The notes under the pieces: generated by a model | What the model was told of the DNA's origin: nothing | Database searches by the model: none | The model's input: only the letters and a program-made list of their open reading frames with translations | DNA from: Struthidea cinerea | Taxonomy: Eukaryota > Chordata > Aves > Passeriformes > Corcoracidae | DNA: 64,000 bases | Direction of reading: 5' to 3' | Assembly (NCBI GenBank): GCA_013397865.1 | Contig: VZTI01004803.1 | Coordinates: forward strand, 1,035,787 to 1,099,786 | Program-made: the position numbers and the translations under genes | Part shown: positions 51,824 to 64,000 of the stretch, in pieces | Layout of the letters: the number at the start of each line of letters is the position of its first letter | Position numbering within the stretch: the stretch's first letter is position 1

Positions 51824-54800
51824 TTGAAATGAGTATGCATCTTGTCCAGCCTGTGGTACTCGCAGTGAAGACATGGTAACAGAGCACACCTTACATGATG
51901 GATATCTGTGCTTCACTGGATATGTATTTGTCATTAAGAGAAGTTGATAGTTGTGCTTTGACCCATTATGAAATGCTTTAGCAGGTTAAAAGTAGCACAG
52001 ACATACCATTGTGTACTACAACTACATAGGCAATTTCCTATGGAGATACTAAAATGCGTTCTCTAACTCACCATTGTATGAGATCAACACTGTGCCTTTA
52101 AAAAGAATTTCCATTAAAAAAAGGGCTTTGACTACTTCATTCAGATTGTCTTGCTTCTGTTAGCATTGTTGCAACATAGAAATCATGGTTCTCCCTGGAT
52201 TGGCAAAGAGATTACAATGATGACCTAATACTGATTGGTCTTGGCAGCACTGGGAGTCCTAATGTAGATGGACCAGCTGCTTCCCCAATTCCAGCATCAT
52301 GTTGATTAGATACACTTTGACTTTTATGATGGCATGGCTTCAATTGAACCCAGCCAGTGTTTTATCTATATTAGAACTCCCATGGTTGCTGGTGGATTTA
52401 AAAAATATAAAGTATTAATTTTGTTATTGTGTTTAGATACATACCACTCATGTTTCAGGAGATAAAAGTTGCAGCTCGATTCGTACAGTTACCTAGAATG
52501 CTGGTCAGTGCTTTCACATGTAAGCAATATAAATTACTGAAATCACACTGATATTTGTGGACAGGTTTGGATCCTAGATGTGAAACAACAACAGTGTTCC
52601 CTCATAAGCTGCAGAGGCATGCAGGGAAATTCAGCACCTGTGTGTATTAGCTGAGGAAATTTCTATCCTGGACAGATTTTTTCCGAAGTCATTCAACCCT
52701 GCAATTAAAAATTTTTATTTTGGGAGACATTACAATACGTTTTGCACTGATCACTTTGTTATTGACTTGGATATGCTCTTCATCTTAGCCTAGCACAGTG
52801 ACTTTATTTTTGGCCACTAATATGGGCTTTTTGTTTTTAATTTACTTTTAAAGTAAAGCAATAGCTAAGATTTTCCCAGAACTGTGCTAAAGATTGTTCA
52901 AATGTAGTGCTCTTCCTGCACTGGAGGGCTTTGATGTTAAGCACTGTATGGTCTCTTAGTGCACCTGCCACAAATTTCGTGTTTAGCAGCTTGGATGGGA
53001 CTGACTTCCAGCAATCCAGCCACAGCATCAGCAGCTGTGCCAGCCTACAGGTGCTGAATTTTAGTGTTACCTCTGAGCCAATCTCATAATTCACCACTTG
53101 TGGAGCAGGGAGGGCCTCCTCCTTCTATCAGTGTGACCAGCTCTTATCCGACAGGGAGTTGCCCCCTTTTAATCCCAGCTCCTTAGTGTTCTCTGTGTTC
53201 AGCAAAGTGACTTGTATTAGAAGAATGCACCACCTCAGTGATAGGATGCTTGGCCCAGAGTATCTTTCTTGTGTGAGACAAGACCCTGCCGTCTTTCAGC
53301 AACAGGGGGCAAATCTTCTGAAGTGTTGATGTGTGAATTGCAAAGCTGGAAAGTCAGGTAATAAGGCAGGGAGTGGGATGGTTTTACCACATTCCCTTTC
53401 CTTGCTGTGTGCTGAGATGCTGGAGTCTTTTCAGAATTTTTTTTTTTTTCAGTAAAGTAGAAATTGGCATTAAATTGCATAATATTTTGGCAGCGATATT
53501 TCTTAGTCAGTTGCATTCACATAAAAGCACTGTTAACCTTAAAATGTTGTGTTTTGGATGTTCTGATCTAATGGTTCCTAAGCTGGTGTTTGAAGCTACA
53601 GGAGGATGTTATTTCTGACCTGTGCAAGTGGGAGAAGTAAGAGTTGTGGTGGCACATTCAGTTCTCAGTTTTTGTGGGGCACAAGAGGACTGGACACTAT
53701 GTGCCTTATGCTGCTGCAGGGATCCTGTAATTCTCTGGTTTTAGTCATGGGTGATCAGGTGTGTTACTTGCAAAGCCTGGGAAGACCCAGAAATTGCTAA
53801 GTCAGTTCTCCCCTCCCCAGCTGTGTGCTAAGAGAGAAGGAGATTAGGTGCTGTGTTTATACTCATGCCCTGCATGGTAGATCGAGCTGTGGATCAGAAT
53901 CGTAAAGACGAAAGCTTCATGATTTCTGTCAGCTCTTGAGAAGGTGGCTCTCTGAGTAACTTCCCAGCTCCGCTCTTGAAACAAGGTGATACCTCTCTCA
54001 AACATGAAATTGATTTAGAAACCAGGAGAAAAAGTGTTCTTATTCCTTGTGAAGAGGGAAAAGGATCTTCCACTTGTTATGTCTTTTTGTAGCTAGTGTG
54101 CATGTTGATTTAACTGGCTTGATTACTGAAGATTTTGTGTCCTCCCTTCAACAATGAATGTCTAATTAAGACCAGCTGGTTTACCAAATGGCAGATTTCT
54201 TTGTAGATCTGTCATCTTGAATAATTTTCCATTGTTTCAGTCTGCTTTAGCTCATCTATGCTATGTTAAATAAATAAAACACATTTGAAATTACTCATTT
54301 TCAGTAAAATGTGGCATTATCATGTTTAAAGTGAAAGGTCCAATTGACATTGGTCCAATATTATTTCCCACTTTTAGTCTACTCAGAATTCATATTTTAT
54401 GTACTGTCAGAATTTTAAAATTGTTCTCTCTATGAGATACAGTATATTAAAATAGAAACAACTTTCTGAAATTGTGGATATGGTGCTGGGTTTTATTTTG
54501 ATGGTCCTTGACCGCATTTTTGGGGAGAGTGAGGGGGATGGTTTAAAGAGACTTTGTTTTGTCCTTTTTGTTTATTAAATTTGCAATTTATGAAGTATTC
54601 TTTTAACTTTCTATTCAATGATACACCAAGTGTGCATGTGATGTATGCTACTGCTTCAGTGCAGTTGAAATTGGCAGGTCTGTTTCAATGTTCATTTCCT
54701 GGCTTTGGGCAGTGTTGCAGTAGACATTTTATTGTTAAAAAATGGAGTTTAACAGATGGATTTTAGTGCAGTCTTTCTTATGAGTGGTTAGTTTCAAGAC

Positions 54801-55199
54801 GACATCACATTTATTTAGTATTTACTATATCTTCATTTTTGTAGTCCATGCACATATAGAATTGATCTAAGAGAACATCTAATGCTGTCAGCATCAGATA
54901 AATTTTTCCTAATTAGTATGAGCTAACTCTTTACAATCTAAGCAACTGCAAAAAGCAGTTCACAGGCACAGTAACAAAAGTAACAAATACAGATATGTAT
55001 GATTTCCTTTAGAGGACTGTAACAGAACTTGTGCAGATAGAAGAATAGATCTTGGAGACAATAAATCTTTTGATATGTGAATGTTCTCAAAAGCAACTAG
55101 AGAAAACGTATTTAGATTAATGTACATCAGTTTATGAGCTGTACTTAATTACTAATGAGGTGTGAAGAGCTTCCCTTCTCAGGAGTTTCTCTACTGTGA

Positions 55200-55650
55200 T
55201 GGTTCCGTGTCAAACTGGTGTTTATTAAATGGGGTTCTGCAAGGCTTCATTCTGTATCTGCTCGTGTTCAGTTTTCTATTAATAATTCCAATGAAGGATT
55301 AAAATATAGTGTTAAAATTTGCAGACAGTGCTAAACTGGCAGGAGGGTGGAGCACAGAACACAGTCTCAACAAATGGAAGAAACAGCCTGCATTTGGGTG
55401 TGATTCAAGGTCAAACATAATAAAACAACATCTATGTAGGAAAAATCTGTAGTGGTGTGTGACTGATTAAGGTGCAATTTTATAGTAGAGAACTGTCAGC
55501 TTAATGGATAAGAAGGTATCAATTAGTGATGCCATTACATTGAAGAACTAGTTATATTTTTGGAAGACTGGGACTAGCTGGGGAAAGTTCAGAGGAAGGG
55601 AATGAAGAAAGATGTAAAGAAGATATGACCAAGGAGGAAAGACTGAAGAA
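55200..55650 (+). mobile_element. Ancient CR1-type LINE fragment
   Basis: Weak but ordered similarity to RT-end sequence of a CR1-like LINE: ggggttctgcaaggcttcat (GVLQG-like), then aaatttgcagacagtgctaa (KFADS-like, for the FADD motif). Near 55560-55650 follow blocks like the C-terminal and 3' region of such elements. It has stops in all frames and is clearly older than the other CR1 copies. Confidence 0.62.
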
Positions 55651-55665
55651 ACTGGTTCTTTCAGT

Positions 55666-55712
55666 TTTTTGTTGTTGTTGTTGTTTTGTTTTGTTTTTGT
55701 TTGTTTTTTTTT
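55666..55712. repeat. T-rich simple repeat (GTT)n / (GTTTT)n
   Basis: Run of gttgttgttgttg followed by ttttgttttg units. Confidence 0.9.
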
Positions 55713-58665
55713 ATCTGGCAAAGAGGACAGTTTGGACAGGCCTGGTTAGCAATGTTCCATAAAGTAGAAAGGTTGCTGCAAAGAGATCCATTTTAGGCAG
55801 GACAAGAAGAAAAACATTATTAAGACGGAAGAGGCTTAACTGGGGCCTTGAGAATAAAACTTGTGACTGAAAGATTAGATAGCTTGTGTAATGCATTGTG
55901 TAGGAAGTACATGGATATCAGGACAGAAAAATATGTATGATGAAGGTTACTTAGCCTACTCAGTTTAGCTGCTGTGTAACCACTTGTCACAGCCCTATTT
56001 ATTTTTCTTTTATTTTTTCAAGGCTGTGCAATGGAAAAACATAAATGCTTTTTATACAACCAAAGTTAATTTATTCTTTTTGGTTCCTAGACAATAGCGG
56101 AACCTGTTTTTCATGGTGCTGGGAGTTTCATAATAGTCCTTAATTGTTTAGTGTGGAATGGTTTAGTGATATTTATTGTTATTCCTTCAGCATATTTTAC
56201 CAACTGTCCTGCTGATATAACTTGAGAGATTTGTATTGAAAGCATCCCATTACACCGGTGAACATCATTGCTGCATAGCAACTTCATGTCTGACTGTTTT
56301 TCTGTAACTTCCTTGGAAAGAGCTTGAGGGTTTTTTTATGTTTTAGATGGCTGTGCATTTCTGTCCTCACCTACTTAAATGCTTTTGTTCCTCTTTTTTC
56401 CTCTCAAGTCTCTGGGGTAGTAATTTGGTAGCTTTTTGGTAACAGGTTGTCCCAAATATTTTCCAGCTTAAAGAAATAACTTTACTGGCTCTATGTTTGG
56501 CTAATTGTGTGAAACACAGCTTTCAATCATAATCTTATGTAGATTTAATTATCCAATAAAGTGGTGTGGATTTTATTCAGAGGAAATATAAAATGGTAAT
56601 AATTTGAATATTGGAGAAGAGCTTCCCTTCATGTTTAACTGAAGATTTTAGAATTTGGGGAAGAAGTGAAAGTACGCAATTAAGAATGCATGCATCCATC
56701 CGGGGCGATGAACCAATGCTGTAAGGGACCAGTAGGTGGTGCAGGCGGCCCGGCCCTTGGCGCTGGCGACTGCCGTGCTGGGCCGGAACTGCATGGTGAG
56801 GAGTAAGGATGTGTGCACATCATGGGGTGGGAATGTTCTTCTCATCTCAGGGTGATGTTTTCTGAACGTACAGAGCAACGTGTGAGACTCGCACACACGT
56901 GTGAGTTATTAGAACTTGCCCCTGGGTCTTCGAAACACAGCTCTGAAGAAAAGTTATTTGTAGGAAGGGTACATTTTGTAATTCTGAGCTAAAAATCTTA
57001 TTGTGCTACTGGGATGAGTGTTTGGTCCCAGAGAGCACAATACAGGAGTTTGCTTGGGTACATCAAGTGAGGGACAGTAAGTATTTCTGCTGAAAAATCA
57101 ATAAATTTGTAGAAATGTTGAATTTGTTTAAAAAATGATGCCATGCAGTGCTGCTGCTGTTTTCCTCACAAAAGTAACTGTGTAGTTTCAGGAGCCCTGT
57201 TATGAGTTTCCAGCCGGTCTAATAGTGCTGCACAGTCTTTTGTAGCTGTCAGAAGGTTCCACTGTATTTTTAAAAAACAAACAAATGCTGATGATTGATT
57301 CAGTGGTGATTTAGGGGGTTATTAAAAATAAGGAAGACTATTTCTTACAGATTTTCACAATCACAGGATTTCAAGCCTGTGTGACTCAGTGTTCTATGGT
57401 AAGGCATAGAGGGGGGTCCATTTATTTCCCACTGTTCTTTTTCATGTGTGCAATTCATCTGTATTATGTGTGTGTAGGGGCTCTAGGGAGGAGGGTTGGG
57501 TTTTTCTGTTTGTTTGTTTGTTTTATTTTTGTAAATAAGACTTTAACTCTTCCGCAGGTAGACACTGTAATACACTGCTGTAAAACCATAAATCTGCTGG
57601 ACCGTGTAAGAACCTCGCCTTAAGGTCGTGTTTCTATTCCTGTTTCTCTTTTCCCAGAGGATAATTCTACATGGGACTGTACAGTCTCTCTCCTTAACCC
57701 TGAAATAGCTAGGGTTTTTGTCTTGTAGGAACAGAGTGATGATGCTGGGCTACAGTTCTTCCTAGGCTCTTTCACTAACATGTTGTGAGGCCTTGAGTTT
57801 TTTCTGATTGCCTGAAAAACTAGGGCATTTTGGTGGCTTGGTTGTTTTGGTTTTTTTTTAAATTTGTTTTGGTTGTTGATTTTTTTTTTCTACTTTTTTT
57901 TTCTTCAGTGTCCTATTTTAGACTGTATTATTCACATTATGCTGCTTTGCTGACTTCACTGGTGTATTATATTCCTGTTAATTTGTAACAATAGGTGGCA
58001 TGCCCATGGAAGCAACAGAAGTGCGAAGGATCCCATCCTCTGTATTTCTTTTTCTTCCACTTCACCTAAATTGTTAGCAAAGATGTTAAAGGATTATTGT
58101 CTCAGAGTAAAATGTTTTTGTAGAGACAAAATTAAAAAAAATAATTGTACTAATGAGAAAAAGTAGTTCCTTCAGTGTCTTTGGTGTGGCTTTTAGTTTG
58201 AATTACTGTCAAGGATGGGGTTTTGATGCGGATTTGCCTTGTGGGTTACACTTGGGTTTAAATATTAATGGACTCGATGTGGTTTCACTCCTGATGGTCG
58301 CAGTTGAAGTCCACCAGTTGTCCAGACAGCTGAACACTGTCTGTAGCTCACCACGGCAAAATGGATACGAAGTTCTCCTGCAGTTACTGTTCTATGTGCA
58401 CCTAAGTTGGCTCACCAGTGCAAACTGTAGCATGTAAGGATATGATGGGCACATAAAATCATGGGATTGTAGTGTATCCCAGCAGGTACAGCCCTGTCCT
58501 CCTGTACCTTGTTGGTAATTTGGATATGTTTGCACTCTCAGAGAGTTCTAAATGACTTTTAAAGCTTCTTCACAGCAGTGTTAACTTCAGGGTCAGAGCA
58601 TTATTGTATGGTAACTCTTATTTTTCAGAATTATACTCCAGACCAATGGCAAAATAAAATTAGAT

Positions 58666-58739
58666 TTTAACATCTTGGGGTTTTAAGTGTGGTATTGCGG
58701 AGTTTAACATCTTGGGGTTTTAAGTGTGGTATTGCGGAG
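58666..58739. repeat. Exact two-copy 37-bp tandem duplication
   Basis: The 37-bp unit beginning tttaacatcttggggtttta and ending attgcggag occurs at 58666-58702 and 58703-58739 with no mismatch. It is either a very recent tandem duplication or an assembly error. Confidence 0.95.
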
Positions 58740-61700
58740 TTAAGGACCTTGGACAATGATTCTTCACTGCTTTATCTCAAGCTGCATGTTGGATTTAGGG
58801 AATCACATTCTTTAAGGCTATTTAGAAAAATATTTTTCTCCCTCCACCCTCTTCCAAAAAAAGGTAGGAGGTGAAGGATGAAGGCTTGTCTGAGGTTTGA
58901 GTGGTGGTTTCTAAAGTGTCTGCAGTAAGTTGCATTCAAATTTGATATATAAATAACAAAGGGTGTTTTTTTGAGTGAATGTAAAGACAGATATTTGAAA
59001 ACATCCATGGTATTATACCACTCTGATATAGTTGTGAAAAAGTTTCATAATGATGGTTCAAATATGAAACAACATTGCAACACTGAGCCTCTCAAGAGGC
59101 TAATAGTGACAGAATAAACATGGAGATGCAATACACAGAAGTGGAGTTTTCCATGAACACTTGGTAAGTTTTTTTCTGTTTGTGTAGAATTGTTTGAGCC
59201 TTGTTTAATGTTAGGCTTTTTACAGATGTTATGTGTAGATATGAGTCATGTTCTTTTCTTCAGCTGTAAATAAGTTTGAACATAAGAAGTTTTCAGGATT
59301 TAGACTTTTTTTCTTCTGGTATTTCATATTGGTATTCAGCAACTGCAGTGATGCTTTTCAGAGAGGACTCTTTGGTTATACTCTTTATCTACACATTACA
59401 TATTGTAGAGGGTGATAGTTCATACCAGGTCACAGTCACATGACTAATCTATTTGAATTACCCATAACAGATTTTAAAAATCAAGGAGAGTGAAATATTT
59501 TTTGCTATTGAAGTTATTAAGACAGCTTCTAGAACCATGCTTTGGGACTGTTGAAGCAGTAACAATTTTATGTAGAAACTTCAAGAACAAGTCTCTTTCT
59601 TGTGTACTTGATGAAATGTTTTTTCCTTTAACTGGGGCATCATTCCTGTTAGGCAAAATATTGGTTTCAGAATAGGATGTCTCTCTTGGCTAATTCTATC
59701 TTTAGCTAACTCAGAGTGCTGAGTTCCAGTATCCAACATTTATGAACCAGTCTTAGTATTTCATCCCTTTTTCAAAAATTCTCATCCCGTATAATAAAGA
59801 CTAGAAGCTTTTTTCTTCATGCTGCCTGTTCTCTCAGCTGCCCTTTCTGCTAATTAAGCTTCTCTTCAGCTTTGGTAGATCTTGCTAAAGGTCACCAATA
59901 GAGCAAACTAGTGAAGAGGATTACACTTTGTAGGGATATTTTTTTTTCTTTTCATGAAAGAACCTTTGAGTCGAGGCTCTTCCTTCCTTAGTCTAAAGGG
60001 AAAAAAAAAAAAGACAAAACTTTAGCTTTTTCCTTTTTCCCTCAAGTTGAAAAAACTGTTTACAATAAAAACTTGAACCTGTACTGACAGAGCTCTGATA
60101 CCTAGGTGAGCAATAAGGAAGTAAATTGTTTCTGTTTCTGAGAGGCAACACTGAAAAATCATTGAGAGCTCACTACAAATTCATCAATAGGTCACTATGC
60201 CAATATGAAAAGACTATGAACATACAAACATGTGTCACCTCATCTCCATTAATACTTTTGTAGAAATAATTTTTAGCTTACTCTGATGTGTGTCACTGTA
60301 ATGAGGGAATAAATTGAATGTTTAACAATACGATTTAGTCTTATTAATACTGTTGACAAATCAGAAAGTGCACTACACAAAATATTAAGTATCAAGATCT
60401 TTGTTTTGTCTTTGCACTTCTTTAGGTGTAGTCTGGAAAATGTAGAGCATAAAAACAAAAGGATTTGCAAATATCTATACTGCCTTGTTTAAGCTGGCTG
60501 CCAAGAATTGCAATTAAGTGACTTTTACAAATGCTTGCTTTCTGTTGAATAATTGAAAGGGGAAAAAATCTTATTTAAATTATATGAAACCCTGAAGGAA
60601 GAAGTATAATGAAAAGTAGTTTAATTATTTTCAGTGAGACAGCAAAACAGACTGATGACCTTATCAATATTTGTTTATTTTCTTGCCTTATTGTATTCTT
60701 TGTTAGCCCCAGAAAATACTGGTTATGATGCTGAAAAAAACTCTCTTAATAAGGTAATGTATTATTTTCAGCGCTCTCGAAATATATAGCAAAATCATTC
60801 TTGTCTGCCAGTTTACATTAGAAACAGCTTGTGGGTAATGTTACAGAGCCATTATTACTGATGCTCTGTGGTAAAAAGGCAGGCAGGGGATACAGAGACT
60901 GTGTTGGATACAGAGAGTACACAATGAAAAAGTTTCAGTCTGCAGTGACTACTGAGGCGAAAGATTTGAGAATGTGGAAAAAAGTTCAAGCTGTGATCTG
61001 TTTTCTTCCCAGTTTCAAATGCAAAGTGCAGTGAAGCTTTTTTTCACTTCTTAGATAAGTGACCTTCCAATGAACTTGAAATAATTTTTTATCTGAATTC
61101 CCCTCAATTCCTTTTTTGCAGTCTCTTTGTACTTTATGTACAAACATGATATTGTCATGAAGAGAGTAGGAGTGAAAGAAAGACTGACATTAAGTGTTAC
61201 ATTCTTGTTCTTTTTTATATGTCTGTGTGTTGTCTGTGGTGGTTGTGCATCTGCAGGACACATAGGCCAGCAGCTTCTTGAGTTCTCCTGCTGGAAATGT
61301 CCAGGTGCTCTACAAAGTAGAATAGGTCCAGCTGAGAAAAGAGGCTAGATCTCCCACTCCAGTGTGTGTAAAGCCATGGTATTCTCATGGGAAGAGGGAT
61401 ATGCAACTAGGAATGCATTTGTGCAGAAAGGGGAATTGAATTTATTTCCACTTTCTGGATAAAATGCTGTAGTTCTTCAATAGCTGAAGAAACATGGATT
61501 GTATTTATTTACACATTTCTTTGAGGTGCTTTGTTTTGGCACTCCCCTCTCTTTTGCTGCAGTCCCCATCTAATCTCAGTTAATTTTATGACAAGCAGAC
61601 CTATTTTTGCTGGAGAAAATTTTGTTTCTGTCCAAAATGTACTGCTTTGAGGCCAAGTGCGTGCCACACATTGGTTTTAGAAAATTCTGCTTCTGACTTA

Positions 61701-64000
61701 CCTGAGTCAAGACAGTGTGATCTCTACACCTTTTATCTGTGTTATATTGATATTGTGATATATAGACAGAGTCCCCAAACACATTCATCATTAATTCTCA
61801 GACTGCAGTATAGGAGTTGGAGAACATGCTCTGGGATACTATTGCCTTTACCATCTTTGAGCTATAATACTGAAAGACCTTGAAAATGGGGTGTGTGGTG
61901 TGTGGCTGCCTTTTGTTTTGGGGGAGCATCATAGAGACACATTGTGCATAATACAGCTGTATTTTAAATTACCGTGCATGTGGGTTCAACACAAATCTGT
62001 CACTTTCAAAGCCAAACCCACCACAAATCAGACATTTGGCTGTAATTTGCTTCATCATGGGACAACACCTTGCACAGTGCCTGAGAAAACTCCAGATGAT
62101 TAGTTCTTTTTCAGCTGTGTTTGTTGTAGAAACAGAACTACTGACTTGTGCAAGTTGATAATGGAGGGTGTAAGTAGCTGCTTTTTTTTCCACCACTTGG
62201 GTATTCTGTCAGGGAGGTCCTGCTTTGACAGTGAGGCAGGGATTGCAATCTCATAAATTCATATCCTTGATGAATTACTGTTTCACTCATTTCCCCTTTC
62301 CTTGCATCATTGTGTTGGCTGGTTTGCAGATACCTAAGAAAATGGAGCAGCCTATACATTTCTCATGTAATTTAAAAGACAAGGGAGAAAGGTTTTGTTG
62401 TCTGTCAAGTGGGGAGTTAGTACTCTCTGCATCTTTTCTGGTTTTCCACTGTATAAAGAAAGAAATTCAATGTAGTATTGGTCTCAGAAATGCTGTTTAA
62501 AATTCTGTGAGTCAAGCATAGCATCTTTTTGATGTAGCATTGCTGTAATACATGATTATTTTGTTTAGCATGACTAGATGTTTTTTATAATCAACATAAT
62601 TCAATATATTTATATCCTGCTTGTTTTTTTCTTGATCTGCGATTTTGCATTCTGCATTATAGTTATAGGAGGGAAAGTATTTTGTTTGCATGTCAGACAA
62701 ACCGCTTTTTATCCTTAGTATCTTTTTAATAACTTACTATTCCTTGATTTACTATGTGATTGTCAATTGGTCCTAAAAAGTACCCCTTTTTACTCCTCTT
62801 AGTGAAAACGTTGTCAAATCAGGCTATTTTTAACTCTAGTTTTAGTGCTTCAACATGCCCTGCCATAAATGTAATAATGCAATTCAATTTAAAAAATGCA
62901 TAATGTCTGGTTCTGCTAGTTTGTTTATTGAGGGGTAATAAAGATGTGAGATTTTTTTGGTAGCATGTGAAATTATATTTCTGAAATGGCAATATATTAG
63001 TATTGAAAGATGAAAAATGTAGCAGCTATGCTACTGACAATGTTGTGGCTATAGTGAAAGGGGTGAGGAAAACGAAATGCTGTAGGCTGGAATTTCTTAT
63101 ACAGGACCTTTATAGGGTTTCACATTGGTAGAGTGTCTCCTTTTGCAGCTTTCATTTTCATTATGTGAATATTTACATGTTTGTAATATGCTATTATTTT
63201 GTGATGGTTGATCTGAAAAAGTGACAGATGTTGGCAGTTTTAATTTAAATTCAAGATAGAATTTCCCACTGTGAACCAAACACCAGTACTTGTATATAGA
63301 ACCTCTAAAATTATGCCGTACTCATCTGAATGACTGCTTTAAAACCTTAACTGAAAAAGGTGTCTAAAAGCAGTCACAAAAGGCAAATGTTCTGAGGTTT
63401 ATGTCAAAAATTTTGTCAATCAACATAAAAATTTGTAGCAAAGGATTTTTTGGAAACTATATGACTTTGACAAAGGACGCCTTTGTGTCCAGATGTATTA
63501 TGTGAAAAGGAATAATAATGGAGTGTCTGTAAGTCTTTAATGGACAGAGAAAACAAAATTTACTTTAGAAAAATGAGTTTAACATTGCAGGAAATTAGTA
63601 CACTTAGCCAATCTAGCAGATAGCTGCTGCCAGATATGAAGGAAGGACCTGCTTCCCAGTTCCCATGTTTCATGGCATGCTTCCAGCATACCTAACCGTT
63701 ACTTGTGCTTGTCTGATTGTGCTGTGAGCTGACAAAGGAACTGAAGCTGGCAGAAGGTTAACAGTAGAAAAGAAAAGAAAACTACTTACGAAGTTTCTGT
63801 TAGTTTAGGGATACAGTTTCAAACAATCCTGTTCTGTTTGTTGTCTTTCAGAATTTTTTCTTCTTTAATGCTGTGACAGTTGAAAATAGAACAGTGTGGG
63901 TGAATATCACTAAGCTATTTCCATGTTTTGAAATCCATAGAAATAGAATGTCTTACTCCTATGTGCTTTCTTTTTTACAAAATAGATGCATTTTTAAAAG

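Larger units (their letters stand above)
51316..64000 (+). other. AVEN: AVEN intron 1, no further exon recognised
   Basis: No segment resembling the conserved acidic and Trp-containing AVEN exon 2 or later exons was found. The interval contains CR1 remnants, T-rich runs (about 55668-55712 and 57840-57905) and a 37-bp tandem duplication. Non-coding CHRM5 exons may lie here on the minus strand, as they do across AVEN in human. Confidence 0.5.

Noticed and set aside
50750..51934. Long open frames (170-359 codons) over the second gap, including a minus-strand frame
   Set aside because: They run through N bases and GC-rich low-stop sequence. Only the short Arg-Gly plus-strand frame has family similarity and a donor site.

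Overview
This is vertebrate nuclear DNA and almost certainly avian. Genes are split by GT-AG introns, coding density is low, and most background is AT-rich. CR1 LINE copies of the kind common in birds recur on both strands, and there is an LTR of a type I recall from songbird and other neoavian genomes. Two N-filled assembly gaps (8284-8744 and 50915-51187) lie inside GC-rich CpG-island sequence.

Layout, left to right. 1-8.1 kb is non-coding with one CR1 tail. 8.15-15.77 kb is EMC7 (+ strand): exon 1 is not visible and probably lies in the first gap, exons 2-5 are intact, and two AATAAA signals follow. 16-33.8 kb is intergenic. It holds CR1 fragments, an ERV LTR split by a second LTR with a perfect 6-bp target duplication (17881-19092), and a CR1 copy retaining reverse-transcriptase sequence (28.7-30.1 kb). 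33.86-36.48 kb is a secreted fibrinogen-domain gene (+ strand). 38.3 and 45.8 kb carry two related short LTRs. 43.57-45.24 kb is the single coding exon of CHRM5, the M5 muscarinic acetylcholine receptor (- strand). 50.0-50.8 kb is a CR1 3' end. 50.9-51.6 kb is a CpG island whose Arg-Gly-rich coding end and GT donor fit exon 1 of AVEN (+ strand). 51.3-64 kb then reads as a long AVEN intron with old repeats and a tandem duplication.

The gene order EMC7 / CHRM5 / AVEN matches human chromosome 15q14 as I know it, where EMC7 and AVEN share one orientation and CHRM5 is opposite. The fibrinogen-domain gene between EMC7 and CHRM5 is the main departure from the mammalian order. These genes do not form an operon or pathway: EMC7 is part of the ER membrane insertase, CHRM5 is a Gq-coupled receptor, AVEN is an apoptosis regulator and RNA-binding protein, and the fibrinogen-domain protein is predicted to be secreted.

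I found no CRISPR array, tRNA, rRNA or intact viral gene. The best candidates for under-described biology are the fibrinogen-domain gene, the nested LTR, and the two first exons hidden by GC-rich gaps.
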